This document shows, piece after piece, positions 47,494-58,737 of a DNA stretch of 64,000 bases (the first letter of the stretch is position 1; each line of letters opens with the position of its first letter). The notes beneath the pieces were generated by a model, which worked only from the letters and a program-made list of their open reading frames with translations, did no database searches and had not been told where the DNA came from. Position numbers and translations under genes: made by a program. Source of the DNA: Anaeramoeba flamelloides (taxonomy: Eukaryota; Metamonada; Anaeramoebidae); contig JANTQA010000032.1 of NCBI GenBank assembly GCA_027625915.1, positions 7,068,001-7,132,000 of the forward strand. Direction: 5' to 3'.

Positions 47494-48768
47494 GAGGTTT
47501 TGATGATAACGTGCTATAATTCACGATAAAGTTACAAAAATCGCGATAATTTCCATCAAATCGCGATATATCTTAAAATCGCGATAATTCAATATTATCG
47601 TGATAATATAACAAATCGCGATATTCTATAAAATCGCGATAATTATTAGACAATCGTGATAAATGCCAAAATATCGTGATTACTTTTTAATCGCGATATA
47701 ATAGTTGATGGGTTTTTGGGCTAATTGAGAAATATTTTGCATAAAAAATTTTTTTAATGATCAAAAAATAGATTAGGTGACAAAAAGTCATTCTTTTGAA
47801 AAAACAACAAAAAAGATACTTGATCCAATCAAGGATCAGATCAAAGAGTTTTGTTGTGTTTTCATTTTATTTGGTTGACAAACCGATCGATCCTTTTAGT
47901 TCAACAACAATAAGAACTAAAGATAGAAATAAATATTTTTTCAGTTAATGGTGGTGCTGGAAATTGCTTTGAATAAAAGACCTTCTAAAACAACCAACCC
48001 TTAATCTGTTCTTTAAAGAATGTTTTCTTGGGTTACAATATTTTCATTTTTTCTCAGAAAGCTAAAAGGAGTTGGATAACTCTTCAAAAGATTTCACAAC
48101 ATCCTTGCAAGATGATCACCAATTATTCAGATTTTTTATACAATTCTTGTCTTCTTCTTCTTTTTCTACTCATATCTTTGTATTGGACAGAAAACACAAT
48201 TAGAATAATAGAGGTTTTTGTTTGATCGATCACCAATAAGAAGTCAAATTATTCTTTATTCTTTTTGGCTATTTAAAATTGTGAAGGTAACAAATCCATT
48301 TTAAGAAAACACACATAATTTATATTCAAGTGTATTGATGAGATTGGTAATTATTAGTTTGATCATAAAATTTGTTTGAGATTTTATATTTTGTTAAAAA
48401 AAAAAATGAAAAGAATAAAATTTTTTTTTCCACAACAAACCAAACTCAATTCCCTTTCTAAAAAGTTTTCTATCTTTCAAAAACTTTCAAACACTTGAAG
48501 ACAGTTCATAACCTTTGCAAACACTTTCTGACATTATTAAAGGGGAAAGTGTTGTAAAAATCTCAAGGCTTTGTAAAAGTCAAGAGATTTTTTTTAAAAA
48601 TGAAAATAATAATTTTTCATTTTTTCGCGATAATGTGAATATCGCGATAATGTTGTTTATCGCGATTTTATGATTTTTCGCGATAAAGTTGGACTAATCG
48701 CAATTTTTTTAATATTATTGCGATTTTATTGTTAATATCATGATAATATATGTTATCATCAAAACCTC
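47494..48768. mobile_element. inverted-repeat element with TCGCGATAAT-rich ends
   Basis: The outer inverted repeats GAGGTTTTGATGATAAC (left) and its complement (right) are each bounded by TA (47492-47493 and 48769-48770), giving 1275 bp. Inside the left end (about 47520-47700) lie six exact TCGCGA cores and several one-base variants. Inside the right end (about 48620-48745) lie four exact cores plus variants. They are mostly in the frame (A)ATCGCGATAAT. The middle ~850 bp holds no convincing gene. A TA target and sub-terminal repeat arrays fit a non-autonomous DNA transposon of foldback or mariner-related kind; this is an inference. Confidence 0.75.
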
Positions 48769-48977
48769 TAATGATTACAAAAATTTTTTTTTTTTTGTTC
48801 AATTTCTTCGGATTGAAAATACTTTTGGAGAAGTGAATATGAAATAACACAATTCCTCAACACTCTCAAAGGTGGGAACACAGTCCTTAAAAATAAAGAT
48901 CTCTTTCAAAAACTCTTAAAGTCCTCGTCCAAGTATAAAAGCAAAAAAAATGCCATTTTTTTATAATTTTTTTTTAA

Positions 48978-50185
48978 GGGGGTAAGTACATTTTTCATTT
49001 TTTGATTCCCACCATTTATGCGAAACTGAATTATTCAAATTATTTCTTTAGCCCAATACATTAATATTTTAATAAATACTAGAGTGGAATATATCCTAGT
49101 ATAAGATATTTTCATACCAACAAAAAAACCGAAATCCCAAAAATGAAAAAATTGATCAAAAAAAAATAAATAAAAATCCTTTAGTTCTTGATCTTATCTA
49201 TAACATTTTTCACAATTACTTATTCTTTATTTAGTTTTATTTTTAATTCTATATGAAAATAATTGTGTTTGGAAAATGTTTGGATAAACAAATTACTGTT
49301 TATTTCTAAAGAGATTCCAAAATGAATTTATAAATCCTATTTTCATTTAATTAATCTAATTGGAGTTTTTGTTGAGAAGATCAGATATTTTCTGAATTCT
49401 TCTTGAGAAATAAAGATTTATTGGACAAATTCTCTTGATTTTTTAATTATTTATTTTACATTAAATCGAGAACCCAAAATAATTCTGAATTTGATTGAAA
49501 ATTGTTTCTTGAATTTTTCAATTATTTTGACTTGGATCTTCTGTAACTTTTTTTTGATTCCAAGAATTCAACCCCTCTATATTAATTTTTGAAATATTAT
49601 TCTTTATTTTGGTTTGGTTTAATAAAAATATTTGAAAAAAGATTTTTGAAAGCAAATTTGTCACAAAATATTTTGTAAAATAATAATAAATAATAATGGG
49701 GCAAAAAGTTCAATGTTAATAAATTGCTTGGAATCAGACAAATTAAGATGACAAAGAAAAGCAATCTTCGAAAATAGGCTTTTAATGATTTTTTTTTTTT
49801 TCATCAATCTCGATTTCTACAATTTTATTTGAAATTAGGTTCTTTCGTGTTTAAACTTCGAAGAGAAAATAATTGCTTCAAATACACACACTTTTGGGGT
49901 ATATTTTTTTGGTTTACTCTTTGGGTTAATTTCGCTCGTTCGTATAAAAACACACATTTCTAGATCCAAAACCAATAATTTAATAAAACTCAAAAATAGA
50001 ATCAAAAAAAAATCTAAAAATGAAAGATTCAGCTCGGAATTACTTTATGTTTCGCTTTCCTTTGACGAATAGACTGGCGAATGGGATTTTGGTTTCAAAG
50101 TTTCAATATCTGGTGGCACTCAAAAAAAATTTATTCAGTTAGGTTCACACAATTAAAATTTTTCAAAATGGTAAAAAGTACTTTC
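48978..50185 (+). mobile_element. TTAA-flanked non-autonomous DNA transposon, full copy E2
   Basis: Bounded by TTAA at 48974-48977 and 50186-50189. The ends are GGGGGTAAGTACATTTTT and, inverted, GAAAGTACTTTTTACC. At 1208 bp it equals E1 in length and is the closest copy to it. It contains CGAATAGACTGGCGAATGGG and TTTCAAAGTTTCAATATCTG, shared by all family members. No transposase gene. Confidence 0.8.
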
Positions 50186-50189
50186 TTAA

Positions 50190-51136
50190 ATCAACTTTTT
50201 AGGAATATCTCAAAGTTTAGTTTTGAACCATGTTTTTGAGTAGGTTTGAATAGTAATCGATTTTACATTTCAGCCAACCTTTTGTTTATTGAGTTAATTG
50301 AAAAAAAAAATTACAAAAAAAATGGACATTTTTTGCTTTTATACTTGGACTTGGGCTTTAAAAAACAACTCTAACGATTTGATATTGTATTTACAATGAG
50401 TTTTGTCAATTTGGTTACTTAAATGGTTCCAGTTGTCTTCGAAAAGCCTTAAAATAATGAGAAAGGAATTATCGTTTTGGTTGTTACTATCTGAAAAATA
50501 GATACGAAAAAATTTTATTTCATTTTCCTTATTATTCTTTTGCCAAAAAAAGTGTTCTCAAGAAAGTGGGTTGTGGTTTGTGATCATTCTTTGAAAAAGA
50601 AATCTCAAAATAAAGCCAAAATTTTTCTCTTTTATTTTTCAAATTAGAACAAACAAAACCATAATTTCATTGACTGTTTTGAAAAAATCGTCTATTGTAT
50701 TCGCCTATGATCTTCTACACTTCATTTCAATTTTTTTCAATACACCACTTTGAAATCTGAACATTTTGACAAAATAACACAATCTTCAACTTTTTCAAAA
50801 TATAATAAACTGTCAGATAAAAATTACAATTTTGGAACATGTAGGGATCTAAATTTCATTTTTAGATCGGTTTGGTGCTCAAATGATTAAATCCAAAATT
50901 AGAGATGGGAAAATAAATAAGTTTCATCTGATATTTGCAAACTAAAAAATTGTATTTCATTTTTTCTCAAAATGTTTTTTGATGGTAATCATAAGCCCAA
51001 AAAGAATTTTTCACTCCGTGGGGCAAGGTACTTTAATACTTTTTTATTTTAAATAAACAGTTTTCTTTTTATTGTTCTCTTAATTGTTGTCAAATTCTCT
51101 TCTTTGTCCAACCACAAAAACTCTGTCGAACTATAA
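50190..51136. other. upstream region of the HECT gene
   Basis: It must contain the missing first exon or start of the ligase gene, but no ATG exon with a usable donor could be identified. Confidence 0.35.
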
Positions 51137-54100
51137 AAAAAAAAAAAAAACAAAACAAAAACAAAAAAAAATGAACAAAGTAAAAAAAAAGAACAAAGAC
51201 AAAAATTACTGCAAAGAGCAGCGATTGAAAGAAAAGAAAGACAAAAGAAGAAAGAAATTTTCAATGCTATTTTAAAAATCCAATCCTTTTATCGAGGAAA
51301 CAAACAAAAACGAACCAAAAAAAGTGAGGTTCGAAAGGAATTTCAGGAACAATTAGGATTACTGAACACCGATCGAATCAAAAAAGGAACAGAATTATAT
51401 GTGGACTATTTAGTTTCACAGGGGAGAAGGATCAAATTCATTTACAATTCCTCTGAGAGGGATTTGGAATTTCTGCTAAGCTATATCAAATTGCTCACGA
51501 ACAGCAAAGGCTATTATGAAAAATTCATTCAAAAGAAGCAAACACACCAAGCGAATTCAATTCGATGGCAAATAAAATTTTATTTAAAGTTTGCCTTTCG
51601 GATCTTGAAAAGAAACCCAAAATCTAAGACGAGTACTATTATCAATAATCACTATAATACCATTATTATCTTTTTTGTCAAGTATATTGATCCAAAAGCA
51701 CAGGGGCAACAAAATGTCAATGACACTTTTAAATATTTAATCAATAACAATTGGTACCATGACTTACGAAAAGTGTTTATGATTAAATCAAAGGAACAAG
51801 GGAAAAGTGCGCAAAACAATTTACAAACACTATTCACATTATCTTTCCGTCCTTTAGTTTGTAATTTGGGAAAGAAGATTGATGTATATTCACATTTTGT
51901 AACTGAAATTTTTTCAATTCCATGTTTACCAAAATTGTTGCCAAAACGAGTTTTTAATTTGTTTATAAAATCCAATTTTTTTAAAAAATCTATCTTTCAA
52001 TTATCAACAAAATTTTTAAAAACCAAACTGTACCATTTAAATTTACCGAAGGAAGTTTGGATATTTGCAAATTTGCTTGATTTTGTACAACAGAGTACAA
52101 TTATTGAGCAGCCTTCAATTCTATTAAATTATATCAAATCATTATCAAATTTAATTATCAAGATACCAAAATCCCTATTATCAGGTGATGATGTTGGGGC
52201 TTCGAGGCTATTTCAAAAACTCCAACGAAGAGAATCCGAGACGAGATTTTTTTATAAGAAGCAAACGAAATCCAATATTAACAAAAATAAAAATAAAAAT
52301 AATATTAATATTGATATGGAAATTGAAAAAGAAATTGAAATTGAAAAAGAAAAGAAAAATGAAATTGTTATTGATATTGATATGGAAATTGAAAAGGAAA
52401 AGGAAAAGAAAAGGGAAAGGGGAAGGAAAAGGAAATTGAAAAACATTGGCAAAGAAAAAGAAAAGGAAAAGGAAAAGGAAAAGGAAAAGGAAAAGGAAAA
52501 GGAAAAGGAAAAAGAAAACGATTTAATTTTTAAAAATTTTTCTAATAACAAATTAAATAACAAATTAAATAACGAATTAGAAATTTTAAAAAAGCAATTA
52601 AAAATAATTTATAACCCTGCTCATATTCAAAAATTATTTTCATTTTTTTATTTAGGTTCATCAAATTTAAAATTATTTTCCAATCAGGAAGAAAATATAA
52701 ATAAAAATCAAAATCAAAATCAAAATAAGGAAAGCATCTCAAAGGAAGAAATTAAAAAGCAAATTGTCTTAAATTTGTCGCAGCTATTGGCGCACATTAT
52801 GATCCAGATGCCCAGTTTAGGAGATTCGATTTTAAGTCGAGTGGGCAAAAATGAACAATTAATTTTATCGTTATGGGAAATTCTCTCAAGTCATGGTTTT
52901 TATTTATATTGTACAAAATATCCATACCTTCCCTCTGTGAGATTGACACCCATCGTCTCTGTGTTTTTGTCAGCATGGAACAACTTATTGAAAATTCAAA
53001 ATGATGACGAATTTCTTTCTGGGCCATTTAAATTAAAACAAATTATTACGATTACAGATTTAATTAAACAATTATTGGTGAGGATTATTTATTTTAAAAA
53101 GGAAATCAACTCACAAAGGGCGTTAAGGTATCTGAGTAAGGAAAAAATCAGGGATCTCAAAAAAGTGTCATTAAAAGTCTTAATTGGCATCTACGATCGC
53201 GATGCGCGTAACGGGTTTGCGCCAAAGGGCCATTGGCTGTCCAAAAGTATCGTATTGACAACATTTATACAAGAGTTAAGCCAAGAGGAAAAGGGCATTT
53301 CAAAGAATCATAACACGTATAAAATATTAAAGCACATTCCATTTGTAATACCGTTTAATACGCGATTGGCAGTTTTCCGTGATCGCGTCGAAAGAGATAA
53401 ATTACAACAAGATGGGCCCGTTGTTTCAATCAAAGTCCGAAGAAGTCATTTGGTGGAGGATTCCTTTAAGCAGTTATCCAACGAATACCACAATTTAAAA
53501 AAGCCTCTCAGAATCACCTTCGTTGATAAATTCGGTATACAGGAATCGGGTATCGATGGCGGTGGCCTGTTTAAAGAGTTCATTTTGGAAGTTACCAAAG
53601 AGGGCTTTTCTCCAGAAATCGGCATGTTTAGTAAGACAGATGATAACACACTCTATCCTAACCCTCTTTCAAAATTCATCGACTCCAAGCATTTGGACAT
53701 GTTTGAATTTTTGGGATACATCCTCGGAAAGGCCATGTATGAAAACTCGCTCGTGGATATCCCCTTTGCCAACTTTTTCCTTGCAAAGATTCTCGGCAAG
53801 GCCACATTTTTGGACAACTTGCGTTCTTTGGATCCAGATGTGTACAAAAATTTATTGTATCTCAAAAATTATAAGGGAAATGTTCAAGATCTCGGCTTGA
53901 CGTTTTCCCTAATGGCAAACGTGCTCGGTCAAAATAAAGTTTTCGACATCATACCCAACGGCTCATTAATACCCGTCACAGATTATAATAAAACAAGATA
54001 TATACATTATGTCAGCAACTATAAACTCAATGAGCAAATTAGTTCCCAATGCAAGTCGTTCCTCAATGGGTTCTATAGGCTAATGCACAAGCACTGGATT

Positions 54101-54496
54101 GGAATGTTTAATCAAAATGAACTTCAAATGCTAATTTCGGGGACAGAAAAGAAAATCGATGTCGCAGATCTTCGAAGAAATACAAAGTATTCTGGCGGTT
54201 ACAATTCTGAAGACCAAACAATCAAGTTGTTCTGGGAAGTCGTCAGTGAGTTCTCAATGGAAAACCGTTCAATTTTTTTGCGATTCGTAACATCATCAGC
54301 CAGAGCTCCTCTTTTGGGATTCAGATATTTGACGCCACAATTCACAATACAGAATGGCGGTAGCGACCTTGAAAGATTGCCTTCAAGTTCAACTTGTATG
54401 AATTTGCTCAAGCTCCCTCAATATAATAATAAAAAATTATTAAGAAAAAAATTATCACTTGCCATTGAAAATACGACAGGTTTTGGTCTTTCTTAA
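51137..54496 (+). CDS. HECT-type E3 ubiquitin ligase, UBE3C/Hul5-like
   Basis: One frame is open from 51137 to TAA at 54494-54496. It has no in-frame ATG before the conserved region, so the start is unresolved. An IQ-type motif, ILKIQSFYRGNKQKR (near 51276-51320), follows a charged helix as in UBE3B/UBE3C. A Lys/Glu/Ile-rich insert of ~85 residues (about 52270-52525) interrupts the middle. The C-terminal HECT domain (from about 53450) contains GIDGGGLFKEF, LYPNPLSKFI, LGYILGKAMYEN, LDPDVYKNLLYLKNY, GGSDLERLPSSSTCMNLLKL and the family end TGFGLS. The catalytic cysteine is codon 54395-54397 in STCMN, which takes ubiquitin from the E2. NGGSDLERLP is diagnostic of UBE3C/Hul5, ligases that extend ubiquitin chains at the proteasome, rather than UBE3B. 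The missing start may reflect an upstream exon or an A-tract length error near 51135-51150. Confidence 0.93.
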   Translation, partial: KKKKNKTKTKKNEQSKKKEQRQKLLQRAAIERKERQKKKEIFNAILKIQSFYRGNKQKRTKKSEVRKEFQEQLGLLNTDRIKKGTELYVDYLVSQGRRIKFIYNSSERDLEFLLSYIKLLTNSKGYYEKFIQKKQTHQANSIRWQIKFYLKFAFRILKRNPKSKTSTIINNHYNTIIIFFVKYIDPKAQGQQNVNDTFKYLINNNWYHDLRKVFMIKSKEQGKSAQNNLQTLFTLSFRPLVCNLGKKIDVYSHFVTEIFSIPCLPKLLPKRVFNLFIKSNFFKKSIFQLSTKFLKTKLYHLNLPKEVWIFANLLDFVQQSTIIEQPSILLNYIKSLSNLIIKIPKSLLSGDDVGASRLFQKLQRRESETRFFYKKQTKSNINKNKNKNNINIDMEIEKEIEIEKEKKNEIVIDIDMEIEKEKEKKRERGRKRKLKNIGKEKEKEKEKEKEKEKEKEKEKENDLIFKNFSNNKLNNKLNNELEILKKQLKIIYNPAHIQKLFSFFYLGSSNLKLFSNQEENINKNQNQNQNKESISKEEIKKQIVLNLSQLLAHIMIQMPSLGDSILSRVGKNEQLILSLWEILSSHGFYLYCTKYPYLPSVRLTPIVSVFLSAWNNLLKIQNDDEFLSGPFKLKQIITITDLIKQLLVRIIYFKKEINSQRALRYLSKEKIRDLKKVSLKVLIGIYDRDARNGFAPKGHWLSKSIVLTTFIQELSQEEKGISKNHNTYKILKHIPFVIPFNTRLAVFRDRVERDKLQQDGPVVSIKVRRSHLVEDSFKQLSNEYHNLKKPLRITFVDKFGIQESGIDGGGLFKEFILEVTKEGFSPEIGMFSKTDDNTLYPNPLSKFIDSKHLDMFEFLGYILGKAMYENSLVDIPFANFFLAKILGKATFLDNLRSLDPDVYKNLLYLKNYKGNVQDLGLTFSLMANVLGQNKVFDIIPNGSLIPVTDYNKTRYIHYVSNYKLNEQISSQCKSFLNGFYRLMHKHWIGMFNQNELQMLISGTEKKIDVADLRRNTKYSGGYNSEDQTIKLFWEVVSEFSMENRSIFLRFVTSSARAPLLGFRYLTPQFTIQNGGSDLERLPSSSTCMNLLKLPQYNNKKLLRKKLSLAIENTTGFGLS

Positions 54497-54727
54497 ACTT
54501 ATTGCTTTATTTTTTTTTTTTTATTATTTTTTAGATAATTTTTTTGTGTTTTTTTGATTTATTTGATTTTTTATCTTTTTGAAATTTGTTTTTCAATAAA
54601 TTTGTTTGTCTTTTTTTTTTATTGCTGTTTCTATTATGGAACAAATTATCTTAATATCCAAGAAAGTTTTTCAAAATCATTTTGATATTGTATTTATATT
54701 TACTGTTGTGTAAAATAAATGTTACTG

Positions 54728-55566
54728 ATCAAAAAAGTGTGGCATTTTATTTTTGTCAAAAATTAAAAATTTAATTTGTAAAATTAGTAAAACTGATCAA
54801 AATCACCAGAATTTTTTGTAGATAATAAGAATCCAAATGTGAGATTAAAACCTTTTAAAGAAGCATTGTCAAATTTTAGATTCGCATGATTTCAATTTCA
54901 TCAAGATTGTAAAAAGAATATTGATGAACAATCTCAAATATTTTTTTAAAATTTGATATCTCTAAGATATGGAGAATTATCATTATTTTTTCTCTTTTTC
55001 TCACTTTAAATATTATTTTAAAAAAGAAGTGCTTTCTTGGGTTTAATTCTTTGAATTTTATATCGATTCCCATGGATCCTAAATCCTTAAATCTTAATGT
55101 TCAATGCTATTTTTTAAAAAAGATAATTGTCAGGTTCTTTTAAGATGTAGAATGAATAATCGAAAAATCATAAATTAATTTTTTTATCACAATACCTTTA
55201 GATTAATCAGAATCCTGTTTTTCTCAAGTATACACAAAATAATTCAGATTAAATATTATACGTGTTCTCTGAAAGTTGTAATTTATAAGATATGAATTTC
55301 ATAAAAATAAAATTTTTAATCTTTTTGCCACTTTTTGTAATTAGGCATAAAGAATTTTTGATTTTTAACGCATTCTATTTGAACTATCAAGATGAAATTG
55401 AAACGAAGAAAATCTAAAATTAGACTTCGTATTTTTAAAAAGGTTTCAATCTCACATTTGGATTTTCATTATCTACAAAATATTCTGGTGATTTTGATCA
55501 GTTTTACTAATTTTCCCAATTAAATCTTGAATTTTTGAGAAAAATAAAATGTCACACTTTTTTGAT
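54728..55566. mobile_element. element with ~200 bp terminal inverted repeats
   Basis: The left arm, from ATCAAAAAAGTGTGGCATTT through CTGATCAAAATCACCAGAAT and AATCCAAATGTGAGATT to TTTCAATTTCATCAAGATTG, is matched in reverse complement from 55566 back to about 55370, with scattered differences. The middle ~440 bp has no gene. Long arms and small size suggest a foldback or MITE type; target duplications are unclear. It begins ~230 bp after the HECT stop. Confidence 0.7.
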
Positions 55567-56334
55567 ATGTATAGATTTTTTTTCCATAACAGTTATTAGT
55601 TTTTTTTTTGAAATTATTTTATTAAAGATAAATTTTAAATTACAATGTTTTATTTCAGTTGAAACAATTTTGTATGTAATGAAATAAAACAAATTTTTGG
55701 TAATTAAACTCTTTTCAAATTTTTTCAACCCATTTGTAACAAGATAAAAATACTATTGATGAATTTTCGAATAAAAAAGAACTAAAAATTTTGAAAACAG
55801 CCAACCCAAATTTTTAAAAAATAAATATACAAAAAATGATTTGTTTAAAATATTATACTCTACATAATGGCAATCACAAAGAATAAACCAGTATAAAAAA
55901 GAAAAAATTATTAAAAATTTAAATTTAAAAGATTATAAAAATTTGAACTTTGACACATGATGATCAAGAAAAAATTTTTTCAATAAAAAATTAAATATTT
56001 GCTAATTTTTTACTTTTTGATAACCTCAATTACAATAAATATTATTTGCTAATAATTGAACTTTGATTAAAAAATATTTTTAAAGATTTTTTACAATTTA
56101 TGTTGTATAATCCAATTTTCCAGGTTTTATTAATATTTTTTATAAATTATTTAGTAAAAATTTGAATAATTTTTATTCACAGATAAGAGGTCATTTTATT
56201 ATATTTCAAAAGTATTTTAAATCTGATGATCATCTTTCAAATAGGGAAATGATTATTTTGACTTATAAATAATTATTTGTTATTTTAAATTGGAATATAT
56301 ATATATATATATATATATAAATGTATTTTGATTT
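55567..56334. other. AT-rich spacer
   Basis: Includes a TA run at about 56297-56320. Nothing else recognised. Confidence 0.35.
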
Positions 56335-57235
56335 CCGGTTAGGTTTTCCTTAATTTTTGAAATAAAGAACCATTCGAGGAAAATCAAAGAGATTTTACTC
56401 TATTCTTTTGAATTCTGGAAAAGATAGGACACTTCAGTTAGGTTTTTTTTAATTTTTAAAATAAACAGAAAATTTAAGAAGTTTTCCTTGAATTTCAAAA
56501 AGTAAAATAAAAACAGGATACTTTTGTTTTGTTTTCCAGAATTTAAAAGAATAGAGTAAAATCAAAGATTTTACTTTTATGTCTTTTGAATTCTGGAATT
56601 TTAAAAAAAACGGCTGTTATCTTTTCTTGAGTTTTCTGTTTATTATGAAAATTGATAGATTTTACTAATAAAACAGAAACCCCCAAGAAAAGCTAGGCAC
56701 TCTACAACACTCCACGGTACTTGACTGGTACTTTGGTTACTTTTTTTTTTGATTTTTGTAATAAACCGTAAATTAAATGAATTTTCCGTTTATTTCAAAA
56801 AGTCAAAATAAAAAACACCATTAACTTTTCCAGAATTTAAAAGAATTGGGTAAAATCTTTGATTTTTATTCCTTTCTTTTAAATTCTGGAAAGCAGCTGT
56901 TAGCTTTTCTTGAGTTTTCTGTTACTTTGTAAAATCAATAGATTTTCGTTTGGTTTTTTTTAAGTTTTTTATTTATTTTTTGAAATAAACAGAAAATTTT
57001 AATAAATTATTGGTTTATTTCAAAAACCTCAAAAAAACCTAGAACACTTCACATATAAAACAGAAAATCTTAAGAAAAACACCATTGGTTTTTTTTTTAC
57101 TTTGAGAAAGAAACCAAAAGTTTATTTAATATTCTTTACATATCAAAAATTGTAAAAAACCTAGGCACTCTACGGCACTTGTAGGCACTTGTAGGCACTT
57201 GTAGGCACTTGACGACACTCTACGGATACTTTCAA
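56335..57235. repeat. nested palindrome cluster, longest copy
   Basis: About 900 bp built from most of the family arms. TTTCCAGAATTYAAAAGAAT hairpins occur several times (near 56390, 56535 and 56830). There are arms on AAATAAACAGAAAATT, TTTTCTTGAGTTTTCTGTT with AAATCAATAGATTTTCG, and CTAGAACACTTCACATA. It ends in a run of ten-base units, GGCACTTGTA repeated, then GACGACACTCTACGG. Confidence 0.85.
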
Positions 57236-58087
57236 TATTTATCAACAGTTATTTTTTTCGGTATTTGAGTTTTTTTAGATGGGTAGAGTGTTTTCAAAAC
57301 TAATTAGTTATTATCTAACCAAAAAAATATCCTAAAGTTGAATTTTTTGAAAATTCCTGTCACATCGATTTAAAAATTTTTACACCAAAAAATAAACCTT
57401 TTTTCTAGACTAGAGAGTTTTAAAAATTGTAGTCCTATTTAAAATAATAAATATAACAACCCCAAGATTTTTAAGAACTTGGTTATTAATTATATTATGA
57501 ATTTTCCTTATTTTCAGTTGATTTTAATTATTAAAATTTCTTCCTTTAAAACAATTAATTAAATGATTTTTTTCAAACATAAAATAAAAATGTCCAAATA
57601 GAATGATGAGATCGGAACAAAAGATAAACCATTCAACATTCCCCAAAAGTAGATCAAACAAATCAACTTAACATTCTATTGTGGCAATTTCTTTGAGACT
57701 TTTCAAAAATAATTTAATTAATTGTTTTTCAACAAGTGCTTTGAATTCTAAAAATCAAGAGGTACACAACCAAAGTAAAAAATGTTTGTTTCAATTCTTG
57801 ATTAAAAATTAGTGAAAAAGTGAAAATTTTGACTTTATGGTTGCCTCCGACTTGATCAATTCCTTCCTCCTTTGAATAAATTGAACAAAAAAATTTTGTA
57901 AAGAATGCAAAAACAAAGAAAAATACAAAAAGTGTTTTTGTGTTGGGTTATTAAACTTCCCAATCTATTTGGTTTTCGTTTTTTTGTTATTTTGTAAGTG
58001 AAAGAAAAACGATTAATTGAAAGATCAATTTAATCTTTATGAAGGGGATAAAAAGCAAAGTTACTGTTTAAAAAATAAAAAAAAATT
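57236..58087. other. AT-rich spacer downstream of eL21
   Basis: Nothing recognised. Confidence 0.35.
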
Positions 58088-58737
58088 TTAAAAGTCGAGT
58101 TCAAATTTGACTGGTCTAAGCATTTTGACTTGTTCTTTTTTAAATTTGACAAATTCTCCTTCTCTTGGTTGTTTTGGCCACCTTTTTGGTACTTGTGGTT
58201 TTTCTTTTTAATTTTTTTGTTTGTTATTTTTTTGTTTGTTATTTTTTTGTTTTTATTGTTTTTTTTTTAGAAAAAGAAAAAAAAAAAGCAAAAAGAAAAA
58301 ATTTTGAAAAAACAAAAAATTAGCAAAAAAAAAGATAACAAACAAAGAAGAAAAGGAAAAATTTTACTTTTATCTTTTTTAGCTTTTTGAACAAGTAATT
58401 GGTTCTTTCGAACTCTTTTTAAAAAGTCGTCTCTACACTTAGATTTCCTTACGTGTTCAATTCTTACATATAATTTCTTTCTAAATCTTCTGTGTTTAAC
58501 TGTTTTTAAAACTTCTACTCCGATTGCGCGAGGGGTGACAGCCCATACTCTTCCTGTTGTTCCATGGAAGACTTTGTATGGGAGTCCTTTTTGGATTGCG
58601 CTGTTGGCAATTATATCGACATATTCACCTAATTTAAATGTTCGAAGATAGGTTGAAAGACCTGGCATACCATGTTGACGGAATCCTCTTCTGTATTTGT
58701 GACGTGTTCCTGCTCTGTACCCTTTTGAGTTTGGCAT
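58088..58737 (-). CDS. RPL21: 60S ribosomal protein eL21
   Basis: Exon 1 is 58737-58368 and exon 2 is 58203-58088 (donor GTAAAA, acceptor TTAAAAAG, phase 1), giving 161 residues, the normal eL21 length. MPNSKGYRAGTRHKYRRGFR, LSTYLRTFKLGEYVDI, VFHGTTGRVWAVTPRAIGV, VRIEHVRKSKCRDDFLKRV and, from exon 2, PKRWPKQPREGEFVKF match the eukaryotic eL21 signature from end to end. It is a structural protein of the large ribosomal subunit. Without splicing the frame runs into a Phe/Leu tail that no eL21 has. The intron is 164 bp, and its 3' part is A-rich instead of the usual pyrimidine tract. Confidence 0.96.

Noticed and set aside
52252-52563. Ser/Phe/Ile-rich minus frame of 103 codons
   Set aside because: It is antisense to the Lys/Glu/Ile insert of the HECT gene.
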